A model generated the notes under the pieces. The model made no database searches. It had not been told where the DNA came from and saw only the letters and a list, made by a program, of their open reading frames with translations. DNA of 52,224 bases from Bifidobacteriaceae bacterium (lineage in GTDB: Bacteria > Actinomycetota > Actinomycetes > Actinomycetales > Bifidobacteriaceae). Made by a program: the position numbers and the translations under genes. The DNA lies in the NCBI GenBank assembly GCA_022650895.1, contig JALCQC010000018.1, positions 1 through 52,224 on the forward strand. The letters are read 5' to 3'. This document shows, piece by piece, positions 17,603-27,097 of this stretch. Each line of letters opens with the position of its first letter. The stretch's first letter is position 1.

Positions 17603-18645
17603 AGTTTTTCCTCCTTCGAAATCGCCACACCACGGGAATCAATCTTCACTGGGAGCATTTTCCAACGTCCCGTGGAGATCCACTCCTGTTGGGTGACCTC
17701 TCGAATCTGATCATCAGCTGCCGAGCTGTGGAAAACAAGAACACACGGCCCCGCGCCTGAAATGGCGGCAGCATACCCACGTGAACGCAGATGCGTCATC
17801 AACTGCCATGAGTCGGGCATCAAGTCTTTCCGATAATCCTGATGCAGTCTATCTTCCGTCGCGCTGAGAAGTACGGCATTCGTCTCAGGGCCGGGAGCGG
17901 AACCCAAAGCAGAGGGCAGCACAGCAGCACGTGCAATGTTGCGTATGGCGTCCTCGTAGGAAACTTTCCCTGGAAGAACCGTTCGCGCCGTCTTCGTCGA
18001 CAGCGTCGCCTCCGGAATGAACATGTAGACATGAATGGCACCATCGACGGGATACGTCACGGTGTGGAAACCGTCCGAAAAGCCGTTGATGACTTCAGGG
18101 TATTCCCTTCGAACCGTCAATTTGGGCGACGTGGCACCGGATTGTTCATCAAGCACCGACAGAGGAATGTCCGTTGCGGCCTCAAAGTTCCATGAGACCG
18201 TCAGACCTCCGTAGACGGCAGGCGCCACGTTGTCGGGATGCCCTTCCATCTGTGCGGCGACGTTGAAAATGAAGTCTTTGCCCAGATCCGTTCGCCCGGA
18301 AAAAGCCACTGCCGCAGACACGCCGGCGACGATGGCCGACGCGGAGGAACCCATCCCTCGGGACTGCGGAATGCGATTGTGCGCCTCCATATGCAAGCCT
18401 GTCTGTGGCAGACCCAGAATCTCCTGCGTCTGACGCAGGGCTCGCACGATGAGGTGCCTCTCATCACGAGGGAGCGTGCCCTCGCCTTCGCCGTAAATGG
18501 AAATGCTGACTTCCGAAGAAGCCACCGCCTCCACGGTTATCTCATCCCGAACCTCCAACGCCAGCCCCATGGAATCAAAACCGGGGCCCAGATTGGCACT
18601 GGTGGCAGGAACCGATACCCTGACACGGCTTGACGTATATTGCAC
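17599..18645 (-). CDS. thrB: Homoserine kinase
   Basis: A 348-residue GHMP-family kinase that phosphorylates homoserine before threonine synthase. The three GHMP regions are visible: VPATSANLGPGFDSMG near residues 13-28, the ATP-binding RGMGSSASAIVAG near 95-107, and AISGAGPCVLVF near the C-terminus. The start is GTG with GAGGAGGGG directly upstream, a strong ribosome binding site. It lies between thrC (76 bp upstream) and the maf-nudix gene (4-bp overlap). Confidence 0.95.
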   Translation of the reverse strand: MQYTSSRVRVSVPATSANLGPGFDSMGLALEVRDEITVEAVASSEVSISIYGEGEGTLPRDERHLIVRALRQTQEILGLPQTGLHMEAHNRIPQSRGMGSSASAIVAGVSAAVAFSGRTDLGKDFIFNVAAQMEGHPDNVAPAVYGGLTVSWNFEAATDIPLSVLDEQSGATSPKLTVRREYPEVINGFSDGFHTVTYPVDGAIHVYMFIPEATLSTKTARTVLPGKVSYEDAIRNIARAAVLPSALGSAPGPETNAVLLSATEDRLHQDYRKDLMPDSWQLMTHLRSRGYAAAISGAGPCVLVFHSSAADDQIREVTQQEWISTGRWKMLPVKIDSRGVAISKEEKL

Positions 18646-18721
18646 AGCTTCCCCTCCTCACTCCTATACGAAGTGCTGCTCACAAGGCTCTCTCGCTTGC
18701 AAGCAGCACTGAATTCAACAC

Positions 18722-19807
18722 TTACAGGTCGAGGATTTCTGCCGCTTCCTTCTCGTCAACAGAGATCTTGGTCGGCGTGACCTCGACACCGTCCAAGCCA
18801 CGCACGGCCCACTGTGGATCCTTCAGACCATGACCCGTCACTGTGATGGAAATGGTGGCTCCCGCGGGAACCTGTCCGGCCTTTGCCTTCTTGATGAGAC
18901 CCGCGACTCCTGCTGCGGAGGCGGGTTCGACGAAAATACCCGCCTTGGTGCTGAGCAGCTCGTGCGCTTCAAGGATCTCTTCGTCCGTCACTGATTCAAT
19001 GACGCCCTTGGACTCGTCCCTTGCGGCCTCCGCCTTCTTCCAGGAAGCGGGGTTTCCGATGCGGATGGCGGTGGCAATGGTCTCCGGCTTCTCAACGACA
19101 TGGCCGAGAACGATGGGAGCAGCGCCTGCTGCTTGGAATCCCCACATCTTGGGAAGCTTGGTCGTCTTGCCCGCCTCGTTGTACTCCTTGTAGCCTTTCC
19201 AGTATGCGGTGATGTTGCCGGCGTTGCCGACTGGAAGGCAGTGGATGTCGGGAGCGTCGCCGAGCTCGTCGACGATTTCGAAGCTAGCGGTTTTCTGTCC
19301 CTCGATACGCGCGGGGTTGACGGAGTTGACGAGTTCAACCGGGTAATCGGTTGAAAGCTTACGGGCCAAGTCGAGGCAGTCGTCGAAGTTTCCTTCGACC
19401 TGCAGAAGATGAGCTCCTGCTGCAATGGCCTGCGACAGCTTGCCCATTGCGATCTTTCCGTCAGGGACGAGAACGGCACATTGAAGGCCCGCACGCACCG
19501 CGAAGGCGGCAGCGGAAGCGGACGTGTTGCCGGTGGAGGCGCACACCACCGCTTTGGCGCCCTTCGCCTTGGCATTGCTCATGGCAGCCGTCATGCCGCG
19601 GTCCTTGAAGGAACCCGTCGGGTTCACTCCCTCGTACTTGACGAAGACACGCGAGGCCCCTGTCAGCTCTTCCAGGAACGGTGCACGCAGGAAGGGAGTC
19701 CCGCCTTCACGCATAGTGACGAGTGCATCGCCCAGATTGCTCGCCTTGAGGTAGTCGGGCATGAATTGTTCATATTCTTTGAGAACACCTTGCCAAAGAT
19801 GTGCCAT
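18722..19807 (-). CDS. thrC: Threonine synthase
   Basis: A 361-residue PLP enzyme converting O-phosphohomoserine to threonine. The PLP lysine is K68 in [25 protein letters not shown] near 90-104 binds the cofactor phosphate, and [16 protein letters not shown] near 190-205 is the glycine-rich loop. The size matches the short (B. subtilis-type, class 1) threonine synthases, not the long E. coli/yeast type. ATG is preceded by AAGGGAA. It stands between hom and thrB, giving the order hom-thrC-thrB common in actinobacteria. Confidence 0.94.
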   Translation of the reverse strand: MAHLWQGVLKEYEQFMPDYLKASNLGDALVTMREGGTPFLRAPFLEELTGASRVFVKYEGVNPTGSFKDRGMTAAMSNAKAKGAKAVVCASTGNTSASAAAFAVRAGLQCAVLVPDGKIAMGKLSQAIAAGAHLLQVEGNFDDCLDLARKLSTDYPVELVNSVNPARIEGQKTASFEIVDELGDAPDIHCLPVGNAGNITAYWKGYKEYNEAGKTTKLPKMWGFQAAGAAPIVLGHVVEKPETIATAIRIGNPASWKKAEAARDESKGVIESVTDEEILEAHELLSTKAGIFVEPASAAGVAGLIKKAKAGQVPAGATISITVTGHGLKDPQWAVRGLDGVEVTPTKISVDEKEAAEILDL

Positions 19808-19883
19808 CTTGTTCCCTTCGTGCGGCCGTCTGAACGACCTTGAATTTCTTTTGTCGCTTTACGTCACTGATGAGAGGACTGAA

Positions 19884-21197
19884 TCAGTCCTCGAAAATTC
19901 GCATGATTGACAACACGGATTGTATCGGTACGAGATTGTCCAAGTCTTTCGCCGTCTCATGAACGGACTTTTCGGAGACGACGTGCGTGGTGATCCACAG
20001 CTCGTTATACCCGTCCTTGTCCTTGAGCTGGAGCTGTGTCACGGCCTTGATGCTGATGCCGTGGTTGGCGAAAGTCTGCGACACCTTTGCCAGGACGCCC
20101 GGCGCGTCAAGAACCAGAACGCGCATGACGAAGCTCGACTCGTCCTCATCGCCCTCCAGAATCGGCAGGTTGGCATACAGCGGTATGTCCGGACCAAGGC
20201 TGCCGTGTGAGAGGTGACGAGCCTCACTCACCACGTCGCCCACCACAGCGGAGGCGGTGGGAGCACCACCCGCGCCCTGACCGTAGAACATGAGGTCTCC
20301 CGCGGCTTCCGCCTCGACGAACACCGCGTTGAAGCTTCCGTGGACGGCTGCCAGAGGGTGGTTGAGAGGAATCATGGCCGGATAGACTCCTGCCGTAATC
20401 CCCTTCTCCGTACGTGTGACGACGGCCAGAAGCTTGATGACGCGGTTCAGCGCCTTTGCGGCGGCGATGTCGCTCGCAGTGACATGTGAGATGCCCTCGG
20501 TGCGAACATCGTCCATCCGCACGTCCGTGTGGAAGGACAGGCAGGCGATGATGGCGGCCTTCGCGGCGGCGTCAAAACCTTCGATGTCCGCGGTGGGATC
20601 CGCCTCGGCGAAGCCCTTCGCTTGTGCATCCTTCAACGCCTCATCGAAGGTGATGCCCTTGAGCGTCATCTCATCGAGAATGTAGTTCGTGGTGCCGTTG
20701 ACAATGCCCATCACACGGTTCACGCGGTCCCCCACCAGGGATTCACGCAGAGGACGAACGATCGGAATGGCCCCACCTACCGCGGCTTCGAAATAGATGT
20801 CGACGCCGTTTTCCGCTGCCGCCTTGTACAGTTCCGGTCCATGCGTGGCCAACAAGGCTTTGTTAGCGGTCACGACGGAGGCACCGGAATTCAATGCCTT
20901 CAATAAAAGGGTTCGTGCAGGCTCGATGCCGCCGATCAACTCAATCACGATGTCCGCACGCGTCACCAGCTCTTCGGAGTTCGTCGTGAGCAATGACTTG
21001 TCAATCCAAGGGACCGTGACCTCATCGGGGTCGAGAACGGAGACTCCCACCAGCTGCATCGGTCTGCCAATGCGAGCCGAAAGATCTTGTGCCTGCTCGA
21101 CCAGCAAGCGCGCGGTCTGCGACCCCACAGTGCCTGCGCCCAAAAGTGCTACGCGGATGGGCGTGGCGGCCTCCCGAGGCGAAACGACGTGCGACAT
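19884..21197 (-). CDS. hom: Homoserine dehydrogenase
   Basis: A 437-residue enzyme reducing aspartate semialdehyde to homoserine. An N-terminal NAD(P)-binding domain holds RVALLGAGTVGSQTARLL (about residues 15-32). The catalytic domain includes GIVNGTTNYILDEM and EADPTADIEGFDAAAK. The C-terminal ACT domain (VLVLDAPGVLAKVSQTFANH) is the usual site of threonine feedback control. The start at 21197 has AAAGGGG upstream; a longer open frame to 21350 adds 51 residues that do not look like protein of this family. Confidence 0.95.
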   Translation of the reverse strand: MSHVVSPREAATPIRVALLGAGTVGSQTARLLVEQAQDLSARIGRPMQLVGVSVLDPDEVTVPWIDKSLLTTNSEELVTRADIVIELIGGIEPARTLLLKALNSGASVVTANKALLATHGPELYKAAAENGVDIYFEAAVGGAIPIVRPLRESLVGDRVNRVMGIVNGTTNYILDEMTLKGITFDEALKDAQAKGFAEADPTADIEGFDAAAKAAIIACLSFHTDVRMDDVRTEGISHVTASDIAAAKALNRVIKLLAVVTRTEKGITAGVYPAMIPLNHPLAAVHGSFNAVFVEAEAAGDLMFYGQGAGGAPTASAVVGDVVSEARHLSHGSLGPDIPLYANLPILEGDEDESSFVMRVLVLDAPGVLAKVSQTFANHGISIKAVTQLQLKDKDGYNELWITTHVVSEKSVHETAKDLDNLVPIQSVLSIMRIFED

Positions 21198-21276
21198 ATA
21201 ACCCCTTTCATGATGGGATCCGAATTCTCCCATCGTACGTTGAAAAGATGACATATTACTGGAAATTGTCTCTTTT

Positions 21277-22770
21277 TCAGCCCATATCCAGAGAGAGAAG
21301 GTCGGTAATGGTCTCACGGCGAAGCATGACATGGGCCTCGCCCTCGTCATTCACCAGACCGGGAACGTCGGTGTCTGCAGCAGCGGCCTTCGCACTGCTC
21401 ACCGCGACAACGCCAGGACGCAATGCCTGATTGTAGTTACTCGCCATGGTGCGTCCGTAGGCGCCCGTAACCGGAATCGCAAGAAGATCGCCACGAGTGA
21501 TGTCCGCAGGCAACTGCACATTGTGGACCAGAATGTCTCCGGACTCGCAATGCATGCCGACGACGCGGCACCGAGTCGTTTCGTCACTGCCGGAACGGTT
21601 GGCAAGGACCGCCGTGTATTCAGCGTCGTAGAGTGCCGGGCGGATGTTATCGCTCATGCCACCGTCGACCGAAACATACGTGCGAGTGGTGCCGTCACTG
21701 AGATGGACCGGCTTCACCGTTCCCACCGTGTACAGCGTCACGCCGGCGGGTGCCACGATCCAGCGGCCAGGCTCGAACGAGACCACAGGTAGGGGAAGGC
21801 CACTGCGACGGCTTTCCTCGTGCATCGCTGCGGCAATGTCGCCCAGCGTCTCCTCGATGTCCATCGACTCGTCATCGTCAAGATAGGCGACGGAATAGCC
21901 ACCACCCAGATCGACCTCCGGGAGAATGAATCCATCCGTGGCCCAGAAGGCCTCGCGCAAACGCAGAATCCTGCCGGCAGCCTCGATGAAGGCGTCTGCG
22001 GAATGGATCTGTGAACCAATGTGGGAATGGATTCCAACGAGTTCCAAGTCTTCCGACTGTGACTGGATGTCCTTGAGAACGGCGAGCGCCGGCCCTTCTG
22101 CGATGGCGTCGAGGCTGAGCTGCGAACCGTCATGTGCACTCGCATCGGACTCGTCGCCCTCCACTGCGGTATCCGTGGCACCGGCAGCGAGCAGCGGAAT
22201 TCCGAATTTCTGGTCCTCGTGCGCCGTCGAAATGTATTCGTGCCCACCGGCATGAATGCCTGTGGTGACGCGAACCATGACCTTCGCACGCTTCCCAAGG
22301 CGATGCGCAATCCGTGCAATGCGTGCGGGCTCGTCGACGGAGTCGACGACGATCTTGGAAAACTCTTTACTCACGGCGAGCTCAATTTCCTCGTCGGTCT
22401 TGTTGTTGCCATGCAGAACGAGCGAACGCCCCGGCACCCCTGCCGCGAGCGCAATGCGCATTTCGCCCATGGTGCAGGTGTCCACATGGAGACCCTGCTT
22501 CACCACTTCGCGCACCACTTCCTTGCTGAGAAAAGCCTTCCCGGCAAAACTCACCTCGATGGTGGAAGTGGAAAACGCCTTTTGGGCGGCGTCGCGGAAA
22601 CGGCGAGCACGGTTGACGACCTCATCCATGTCGAGGACGTACAGCGGCGAGCCGAAGGAGTCGAGCAGTTGTGCGGCACTGAAACCATGCAGGCTCAGAA
22701 CGCCGTCAGCCATGCGGGCGGACGCCGGCCAGATTGCGGAGAGACCAGTTGCAGTTGGGTTTGTCGTCAT
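21277..22770 (-). CDS. lysA: Diaminopimelate decarboxylase
   Basis: A 497-residue fold-type III PLP enzyme, the last step of lysine synthesis. K78 in SFAGKAFLSKEV should hold PLP. GIHSHIGSQI, EVDLGGGYSVAY and EPGRWIVAPAG lie in the barrel; CESGDILV supplies the catalytic cysteine. It is longer than typical LysA, partly because of a polar insertion (about residues 195-225, rich in Asp/Ser/Glu) near the GGHEYISTAHEDQKFG segment. ATG at 22770 has GAGGAAAAG upstream and is preferred over GTG at 22785, which overlaps the end of argS by 4 bp. Confidence 0.94.
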   Translation of the reverse strand: MTTNPTATGLSAIWPASARMADGVLSLHGFSAAQLLDSFGSPLYVLDMDEVVNRARRFRDAAQKAFSTSTIEVSFAGKAFLSKEVVREVVKQGLHVDTCTMGEMRIALAAGVPGRSLVLHGNNKTDEEIELAVSKEFSKIVVDSVDEPARIARIAHRLGKRAKVMVRVTTGIHAGGHEYISTAHEDQKFGIPLLAAGATDTAVEGDESDASAHDGSQLSLDAIAEGPALAVLKDIQSQSEDLELVGIHSHIGSQIHSADAFIEAAGRILRLREAFWATDGFILPEVDLGGGYSVAYLDDDESMDIEETLGDIAAAMHEESRRSGLPLPVVSFEPGRWIVAPAGVTLYTVGTVKPVHLSDGTTRTYVSVDGGMSDNIRPALYDAEYTAVLANRSGSDETTRCRVVGMHCESGDILVHNVQLPADITRGDLLAIPVTGAYGRTMASNYNQALRPGVVAVSSAKAAAADTDVPGLVNDEGEAHVMLRRETITDLLSLDMG

Positions 22771-22781
22771 CTTTTCCTCAC

Positions 22782-24554
22782 TCACATCTTGTCGGGTGCA
22801 TTCACAGCAAGAAGACTGAGACCGTTTTCAATCACCTGCTGGGCGGCATCGTTCAGTTTGAGACGGGCTGCGCTGCGTTCCGGAGAGGGGTTTTTGGCGA
22901 TTGCGCGCTTCTCCGCCTCTGCTCCGTTTCTCTGCTCCGCACCCGTCAGCTCCATGGGGACCACGCGTTCCGAGGCGTACCACTTGTGGTATTTCCCGGC
23001 CAGATCCTCCAGATAGTGCGCGATGCGGTGGGGCTCGCGCAGATCCGCAGCCGTGGAGACGACGCTGGGATACAGGGCCAGTTGGGCAAGCAGCTCGGAA
23101 TCGGCGCCCGTCTCGAGCAGCGCCAGGTCCGCACCCTCCACGGTGATCCCGGCAGCCGCTGCGTTGCGATCCACGTTCTTGGAACGGGCATGCGCATACT
23201 GCACGTAATACACAGGATTCTCGTTGGTGTGGGAGGCGAGGACGTCGAGATCGATGTCAATGGACTGGTCGTAGCTGGAACGCGCCAAAGAGTAGCGCGC
23301 CGCATCCACGCCCACAGCCTCGACGAGATCGTCGATGGTTACCACGTTGCCTGCGCGCTTGCTCATGCGAACGGCCTTGCCATCCTTCATGACGTTGACC
23401 AACTGACCGATGAGAATCTGCATGTTCGTGCCCGGCTCGTCGCCGAAAGCGGCACAGGCGGCCATCATGCGGCCGATGTAGCCGTGATGGTCGGCGCCCA
23501 GCATGTAGATGGCCACATCACAGGGGTCAACTGCGCGGTGACGCTTGTTGACGTAGTAGGCAAGATCGGCGGCAAAGTAGGCGGCATGGCCGTCGGATTT
23601 GATGATGACCCTGTCCTTGTCATCGCCGAACTTGGTGGAGGCGAGCCACGTGGCTCCGTCCTTTTCGTAGATGTTGCCCTTGGCGCGCAGCTGTGCGATG
23701 GCCTTGTCGACCTCGCCGTCCTCGTAGAGGCTGTTCTCGTGGAACCACACGTCAAAGGGAACACGGAACTGCTTCATCGACTCCTGAATTTCAGCGAACA
23801 TCATGGGAACTGCGCGCTTGCGGAACTCCTCACGCTGCTCGGAATCGCCCTCTCCCTCGGGGGTCTCGATACGCGGCAGCGACAGAACATCGACACCTTC
23901 GGCGGCAGCTTCGTCGATGACGCGCTGGGCGATCTCATCGATGTAGGCGCCCTTATACCCGTCTTGCGGCGCCTCTTCGTGGTGGGCCGCTGCAACGAGG
24001 GATTTGGCGAAGCGATCAATCTGAGTGCCGTGATCGTTGAAATAGTATTCGCGGACGACCTTCGCACCATTCGCCTGCAGCACGCGCGCCATCGAGTCGC
24101 CGACGGCGGCCCAGCGTGTTCCGCCGATGTGAATCGGTCCGGTCGGGTTTGCGGAGACGAATTCCAGGTTGAGTGTTTTTCCCTGGAGATGGTCGTTTGT
24201 GCCGAAGGCCGCGCCCTCGGAAAGAATTGAATCGACCACTGCTGCAGCAGACGCCGCGTTCAAAGTGATGTTGATGAAGCCGGGACCTGCGATCTCAACC
24301 GCAGCGATGCCTGCATCCTCCCGCAGACGTGCAGCAATGGCCTCCGCGAGAACGCGAGGTGCCATACCCGCCTTTTTGCCCAGCTGAAGGGCGATGTTGC
24401 TCGCCCAGTCACCGTGTGCCCGGTCTTTCGGGCGCATGACTGCGGCAGCATCTGGACTCGGAACCTGCTCGGCGGTCAAGCTGCCTGCCTGACCTGAGGT
24501 CACGAGTGATTGAACAATGGAACTGATAAGGGAACTCAGCGCTTCTGGACTCAT
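22782..24554 (-). CDS. argS: Arginyl-tRNA synthetase
   Basis: A 590-residue class I synthetase. The HIGH motif appears as HIGG in SANPTGPIHIGGTRWA (about residues 130-145), typical of ArgRS. The KMSKS-like loop is RMSKRAGN. The C-terminal DALR anticodon-binding domain ends the protein. It heads a minus-strand run argS-lysA-hom-thrC-thrB-maf. There is no good ribosome binding site, but TAGACT lies seven bases before the ATG, so a leaderless transcript is possible, though no clear -35 accompanies it. Confidence 0.96.
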   Translation of the reverse strand: MSPEALSSLISSIVQSLVTSGQAGSLTAEQVPSPDAAAVMRPKDRAHGDWASNIALQLGKKAGMAPRVLAEAIAARLREDAGIAAVEIAGPGFINITLNAASAAAVVDSILSEGAAFGTNDHLQGKTLNLEFVSANPTGPIHIGGTRWAAVGDSMARVLQANGAKVVREYYFNDHGTQIDRFAKSLVAAAHHEEAPQDGYKGAYIDEIAQRVIDEAAAEGVDVLSLPRIETPEGEGDSEQREEFRKRAVPMMFAEIQESMKQFRVPFDVWFHENSLYEDGEVDKAIAQLRAKGNIYEKDGATWLASTKFGDDKDRVIIKSDGHAAYFAADLAYYVNKRHRAVDPCDVAIYMLGADHHGYIGRMMAACAAFGDEPGTNMQILIGQLVNVMKDGKAVRMSKRAGNVVTIDDLVEAVGVDAARYSLARSSYDQSIDIDLDVLASHTNENPVYYVQYAHARSKNVDRNAAAAGITVEGADLALLETGADSELLAQLALYPSVVSTAADLREPHRIAHYLEDLAGKYHKWYASERVVPMELTGAEQRNGAEAEKRAIAKNPSPERSAARLKLNDAAQQVIENGLSLLAVNAPDKM

Positions 24555-24619
24555 TCTGCCCAGTCTAGTAGACGCTGTGACACGAGGCCGAAACCTGAAT
24601 TCCCTCTATGGCTCACTTC

Positions 24620-25006
24620 TCAGAGTGCGGCGATGGCGTCGATTTCGACGAGTGCGCCCGGCTTGGGAATGACATTGCTTCCGAAGGCGACGCGAGAAGG
24701 CTTGATAGGGCCGATGAACTTCGCGTACACGGAGTCAACGCTCGAAAAGTCGGCGACGTCGCTCAAGTAGATGGTGACCTTGACGATGGAGTCCACGGAA
24801 GAACCGGCCTCCTTGAGAATTGCACCGATGTTCTTGAGCGCTTGCTCCGCCTGCTCCGCCGCGGATTCTCCCGCGAGTTCGCCGGTGGTGGGGTTGAGGC
24901 CCAGCTGCCCGGAAACGAAAACAAAGCCGTTCGCCGCAACCGCCTGGCTGTACGCACCCAATGCCGTGGGAGCGTTGGATGTTGATACTGCACGCAATTC
25001 TGCCAT
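24620..25006 (-). CDS. ridA: RidA/YER057c/UK114 family enamine/imine deaminase
   Basis: A 128-residue small trimeric protein. RidA hydrolyses reactive 2-aminoacrylate and related enamines made by PLP enzymes such as threonine dehydratase. GAYSQAVAANGFVFVSGQLG (about residues 17-36) and the C-terminal PGALVEIDAIAAL are family signatures. An Arg in KPSRVAF sits where the carboxylate-binding Arg is found. The ATG at 25006 has TTGGAGATG upstream. The gene lies just upstream of a PLP-rich amino-acid operon, a fitting context. Confidence 0.92.
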   Translation of the reverse strand: MAELRAVSTSNAPTALGAYSQAVAANGFVFVSGQLGLNPTTGELAGESAAEQAEQALKNIGAILKEAGSSVDSIVKVTIYLSDVADFSSVDSVYAKFIGPIKPSRVAFGSNVIPKPGALVEIDAIAAL

Positions 25007-25152
25007 TGCACATCTCCAAATCTTGAAGGGAACACACCAATCGACTAGCACTATACCCACCGTCGATGAACAGAACAGGAGAATTCCATAAACTCCGCCT
25101 TGGAGAAAACGACAACCCAGAATCTGCTTGTCAGAAGCTGCATGCATAAGGG

Positions 25153-25226
25153 TGGGCCCGAAGAGATTCGAACTCTCGACCTTTCGCTCCGGAGGCGAAC
25201 GCTCTATCCAGCTGAGCTACGGACCC
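25153..25226 (-). tRNA. tRNA-Arg (CCG anticodon)
   Basis: The acceptor GGGTCCG pairs with CGGGCCC (one G-T pair), the D arm is GCTC-GAGC, the anticodon arm TTCGC-CTCCGGA-GCGAA carries CCG, and the T arm contains GAGTTCGAATCTC. The discriminator is A and CCA is not encoded. It reads CGG arginine codons. Confidence 0.95.
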
Positions 25227-25332
25227 AAACAGCCTTTTTAGCTTATCACTCGCCCAGACACCGGGCTCGCTGTGGCGCGAACACGGGCATGCCGCGCTTT
25301 CCCACCGTAGGATGGTGCACATGGAGGCCACC

Positions 25333-25971
25333 ATGGATGACGACTTCAGCGACTACGAGTACGAACGCCGCTTCTACTGCCGGGAATTCCCCGTAGAACT
25401 GCGCAACGGGAACACTCCCACGCTCATCGTGCAGAGCTATTACGTCCACGAGGACAGCTTCGCGCTTCGTGTACGGCTTCAATCCGACTACGTGGACACA
25501 ATGATGTCCCGCGACACCGATGCCCTCACAACGCTGGAGCGCTGGCGAGGAGCCTTCACACGCGCCTTCGTCACCGTCAAAGGCCCCGCCGTGAAGGGCA
25601 TGCGGTATGAGGCGGAACGCCCCATCGACCCCGACATCGCCTGCGAGCTGGTGCTACGTGGCGGCTCCCCCATCGTGAAGAACCGCTATTCCGTCTGGCT
25701 CGGAGAGGACGGGTGGAGCATCGACGTCTTCGGCGGGATGAACCATCCGCTCATCGTGGCGGAGGCCGAGCGCAGCGGCCCGGTCACCAACCTCGAGATT
25801 CCCAGTTTCTGCACCACCGAGATCACTGATCAGGCTCGCTTTTCGAATGATTCTCTCGCTGCTCGCCCCTTCAGCGAATGGCGCGGCGACTTCAACAAGG
25901 AACTCGGTGAAAAGGGTCCCCGCTTCCTTCAGGGATTCGGGCAGAACCGTCATCTGCCCCATCACGGCTGA
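25333..25971 (+). CDS. CYTH-domain protein
   Basis: About 212 residues. The N-terminal YEYERRFY resembles the ExExK/R signature of CYTH (triphosphate tunnel) enzymes, followed by strands such as TLIVQSYYVHEDSFALRVRL, and acidic/basic pairs on later strands (MRYEAERPI, KNRYSVWLG). Family members are adenylate cyclases, thiamine triphosphatases or inorganic triphosphatases. Which applies here cannot be told, and the third residue of the signature is Arg rather than Lys. The start at 25333 has GGAGG five bases upstream; an ATG seven codons earlier lacks one. It stands alone on the plus strand between minus-strand genes. Confidence 0.72.
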   Translation: MDDDFSDYEYERRFYCREFPVELRNGNTPTLIVQSYYVHEDSFALRVRLQSDYVDTMMSRDTDALTTLERWRGAFTRAFVTVKGPAVKGMRYEAERPIDPDIACELVLRGGSPIVKNRYSVWLGEDGWSIDVFGGMNHPLIVAEAERSGPVTNLEIPSFCTTEITDQARFSNDSLAARPFSEWRGDFNKELGEKGPRFLQGFGQNRHLPHHG

Positions 25972-26024
25972 CCTGCGGGACTTTTAGTACTTACCGCCAG
26001 ACGGCACGCCAGCAGGGCAACCCT

Positions 26025-26981
26025 TCAGTACATCAGTGTGGAAATGCGCTGACGGGCGTGCTTCACACGTGCATCATCGGCCGGCAGCATCGGGAAATAC
26101 GACACCAGACGCTCGCGCACGGCATCGAGCTGATCCCTATGAGCCGCTGCAAAGTCCAGCAGACGCCCAAAGGCATCGTCAACCTGACCGCCGATCATGT
26201 CGACGTCGGCGACGGCGAACTGAGCCTCAACATCATCCGGTTTATCGGCGGCATTCGCACGCACCTCACGAACATCCGCATCGGCGGAACGAGCCAACAG
26301 AACAGCTTTCGCATACTCTCGCTGTGCCAGGTCATCATGAGGATTCGCCTCAAGCACCTTCTTGTACTCCTGAGCCGCACCGGCGAAGTCACGCTGGGCC
26401 GCGAGCGCATGTGCCTGCTGATGTGCCGGTGGAACCTGCTCTTCGTCGGGAGCGGATTCGGTCTCATCGCCACCGTCAGGGCCGGACGCCAAAGGCGCGG
26501 AACCCGTCACCCCGGACTGCTGGGCCACGGCGATGACCTGCGGAATAAGATTTTCGACGACTTCGCCCAGCTCCTGATCGGAGGGAAGGCCCTGGAAGAT
26601 CGGCATAGGACGGCCCGCCACCAAAGCGAACAGCGCCGGAGCGCCCTTCACACGCAGCGCCTGCGCGATCGAAGGATATGTCGCGATGTCGATACGGCTG
26701 AGCTGGATCTTGCCGTTCTGGTCATTGACGGCGTCAGCCAGTCTTCTGGCGAGTGGGAACAGACGGTCATCGGTAGGAATCCACAGCAGGACCAGCACCG
26801 GGTAGGTGGTCGAAGTCTCCACCACTGCCTGGAAGCTTGATTCCGTGGTGTCGATGACGTATTTGCCCGCTGGAGGAGCACCGCCCGCCTGCCCCGGCTC
26901 CGCATCTACCTTGTGCTTGAGTGCGGTGAGATCCACTGCGCCCGCCAAAGAAATTCCTGGGTTGAACTTCTGATCAGCCAT
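26025..26981 (-). CDS. Thioredoxin-like/TPR protein of the CnoX (YbbN) type
   Basis: A 318-residue cytoplasmic protein. Residues about 40-145 form a thioredoxin fold (TTYPVLVLLWIPTDDRLFPLARRL ... LSRIDIATYPSIAQALRVKGAPALFALVAGRP), ending with the cis-Pro region GAPALF. The active-site CxxC is replaced by PTDD, so it cannot act as a disulfide reductase. An acidic linker leads to a helical TPR-like C-terminal half (QQAHALAAQRDFAGAAQEYKKVLEANPHD). E. coli CnoX has the same plan and acts as a chaperone partner. ATG at 26981 has GGAGAGGTGG upstream. It appears monocistronic. Confidence 0.85.
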   Translation of the reverse strand: MADQKFNPGISLAGAVDLTALKHKVDAEPGQAGGAPPAGKYVIDTTESSFQAVVETSTTYPVLVLLWIPTDDRLFPLARRLADAVNDQNGKIQLSRIDIATYPSIAQALRVKGAPALFALVAGRPMPIFQGLPSDQELGEVVENLIPQVIAVAQQSGVTGSAPLASGPDGGDETESAPDEEQVPPAHQQAHALAAQRDFAGAAQEYKKVLEANPHDDLAQREYAKAVLLARSADADVREVRANAADKPDDVEAQFAVADVDMIGGQVDDAFGRLLDFAAAHRDQLDAVRERLVSYFPMLPADDARVKHARQRISTLMY

Positions 26982-27097
26982 GTTCCACCTCTCCAGATTC
27001 TGTGCGTCGTCTCCGCGACGCATTTATTGCTTATGTATCTCTGTGCCTATGTTACGAAGTGCGTGCTGGCTACGCGCCGGCACGAAGCGCTGCTTCA

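Noticed and set aside
22734-24230. 498-codon open frame on the plus strand
   Set aside because: Antisense to argS, whose class I motifs are intact.
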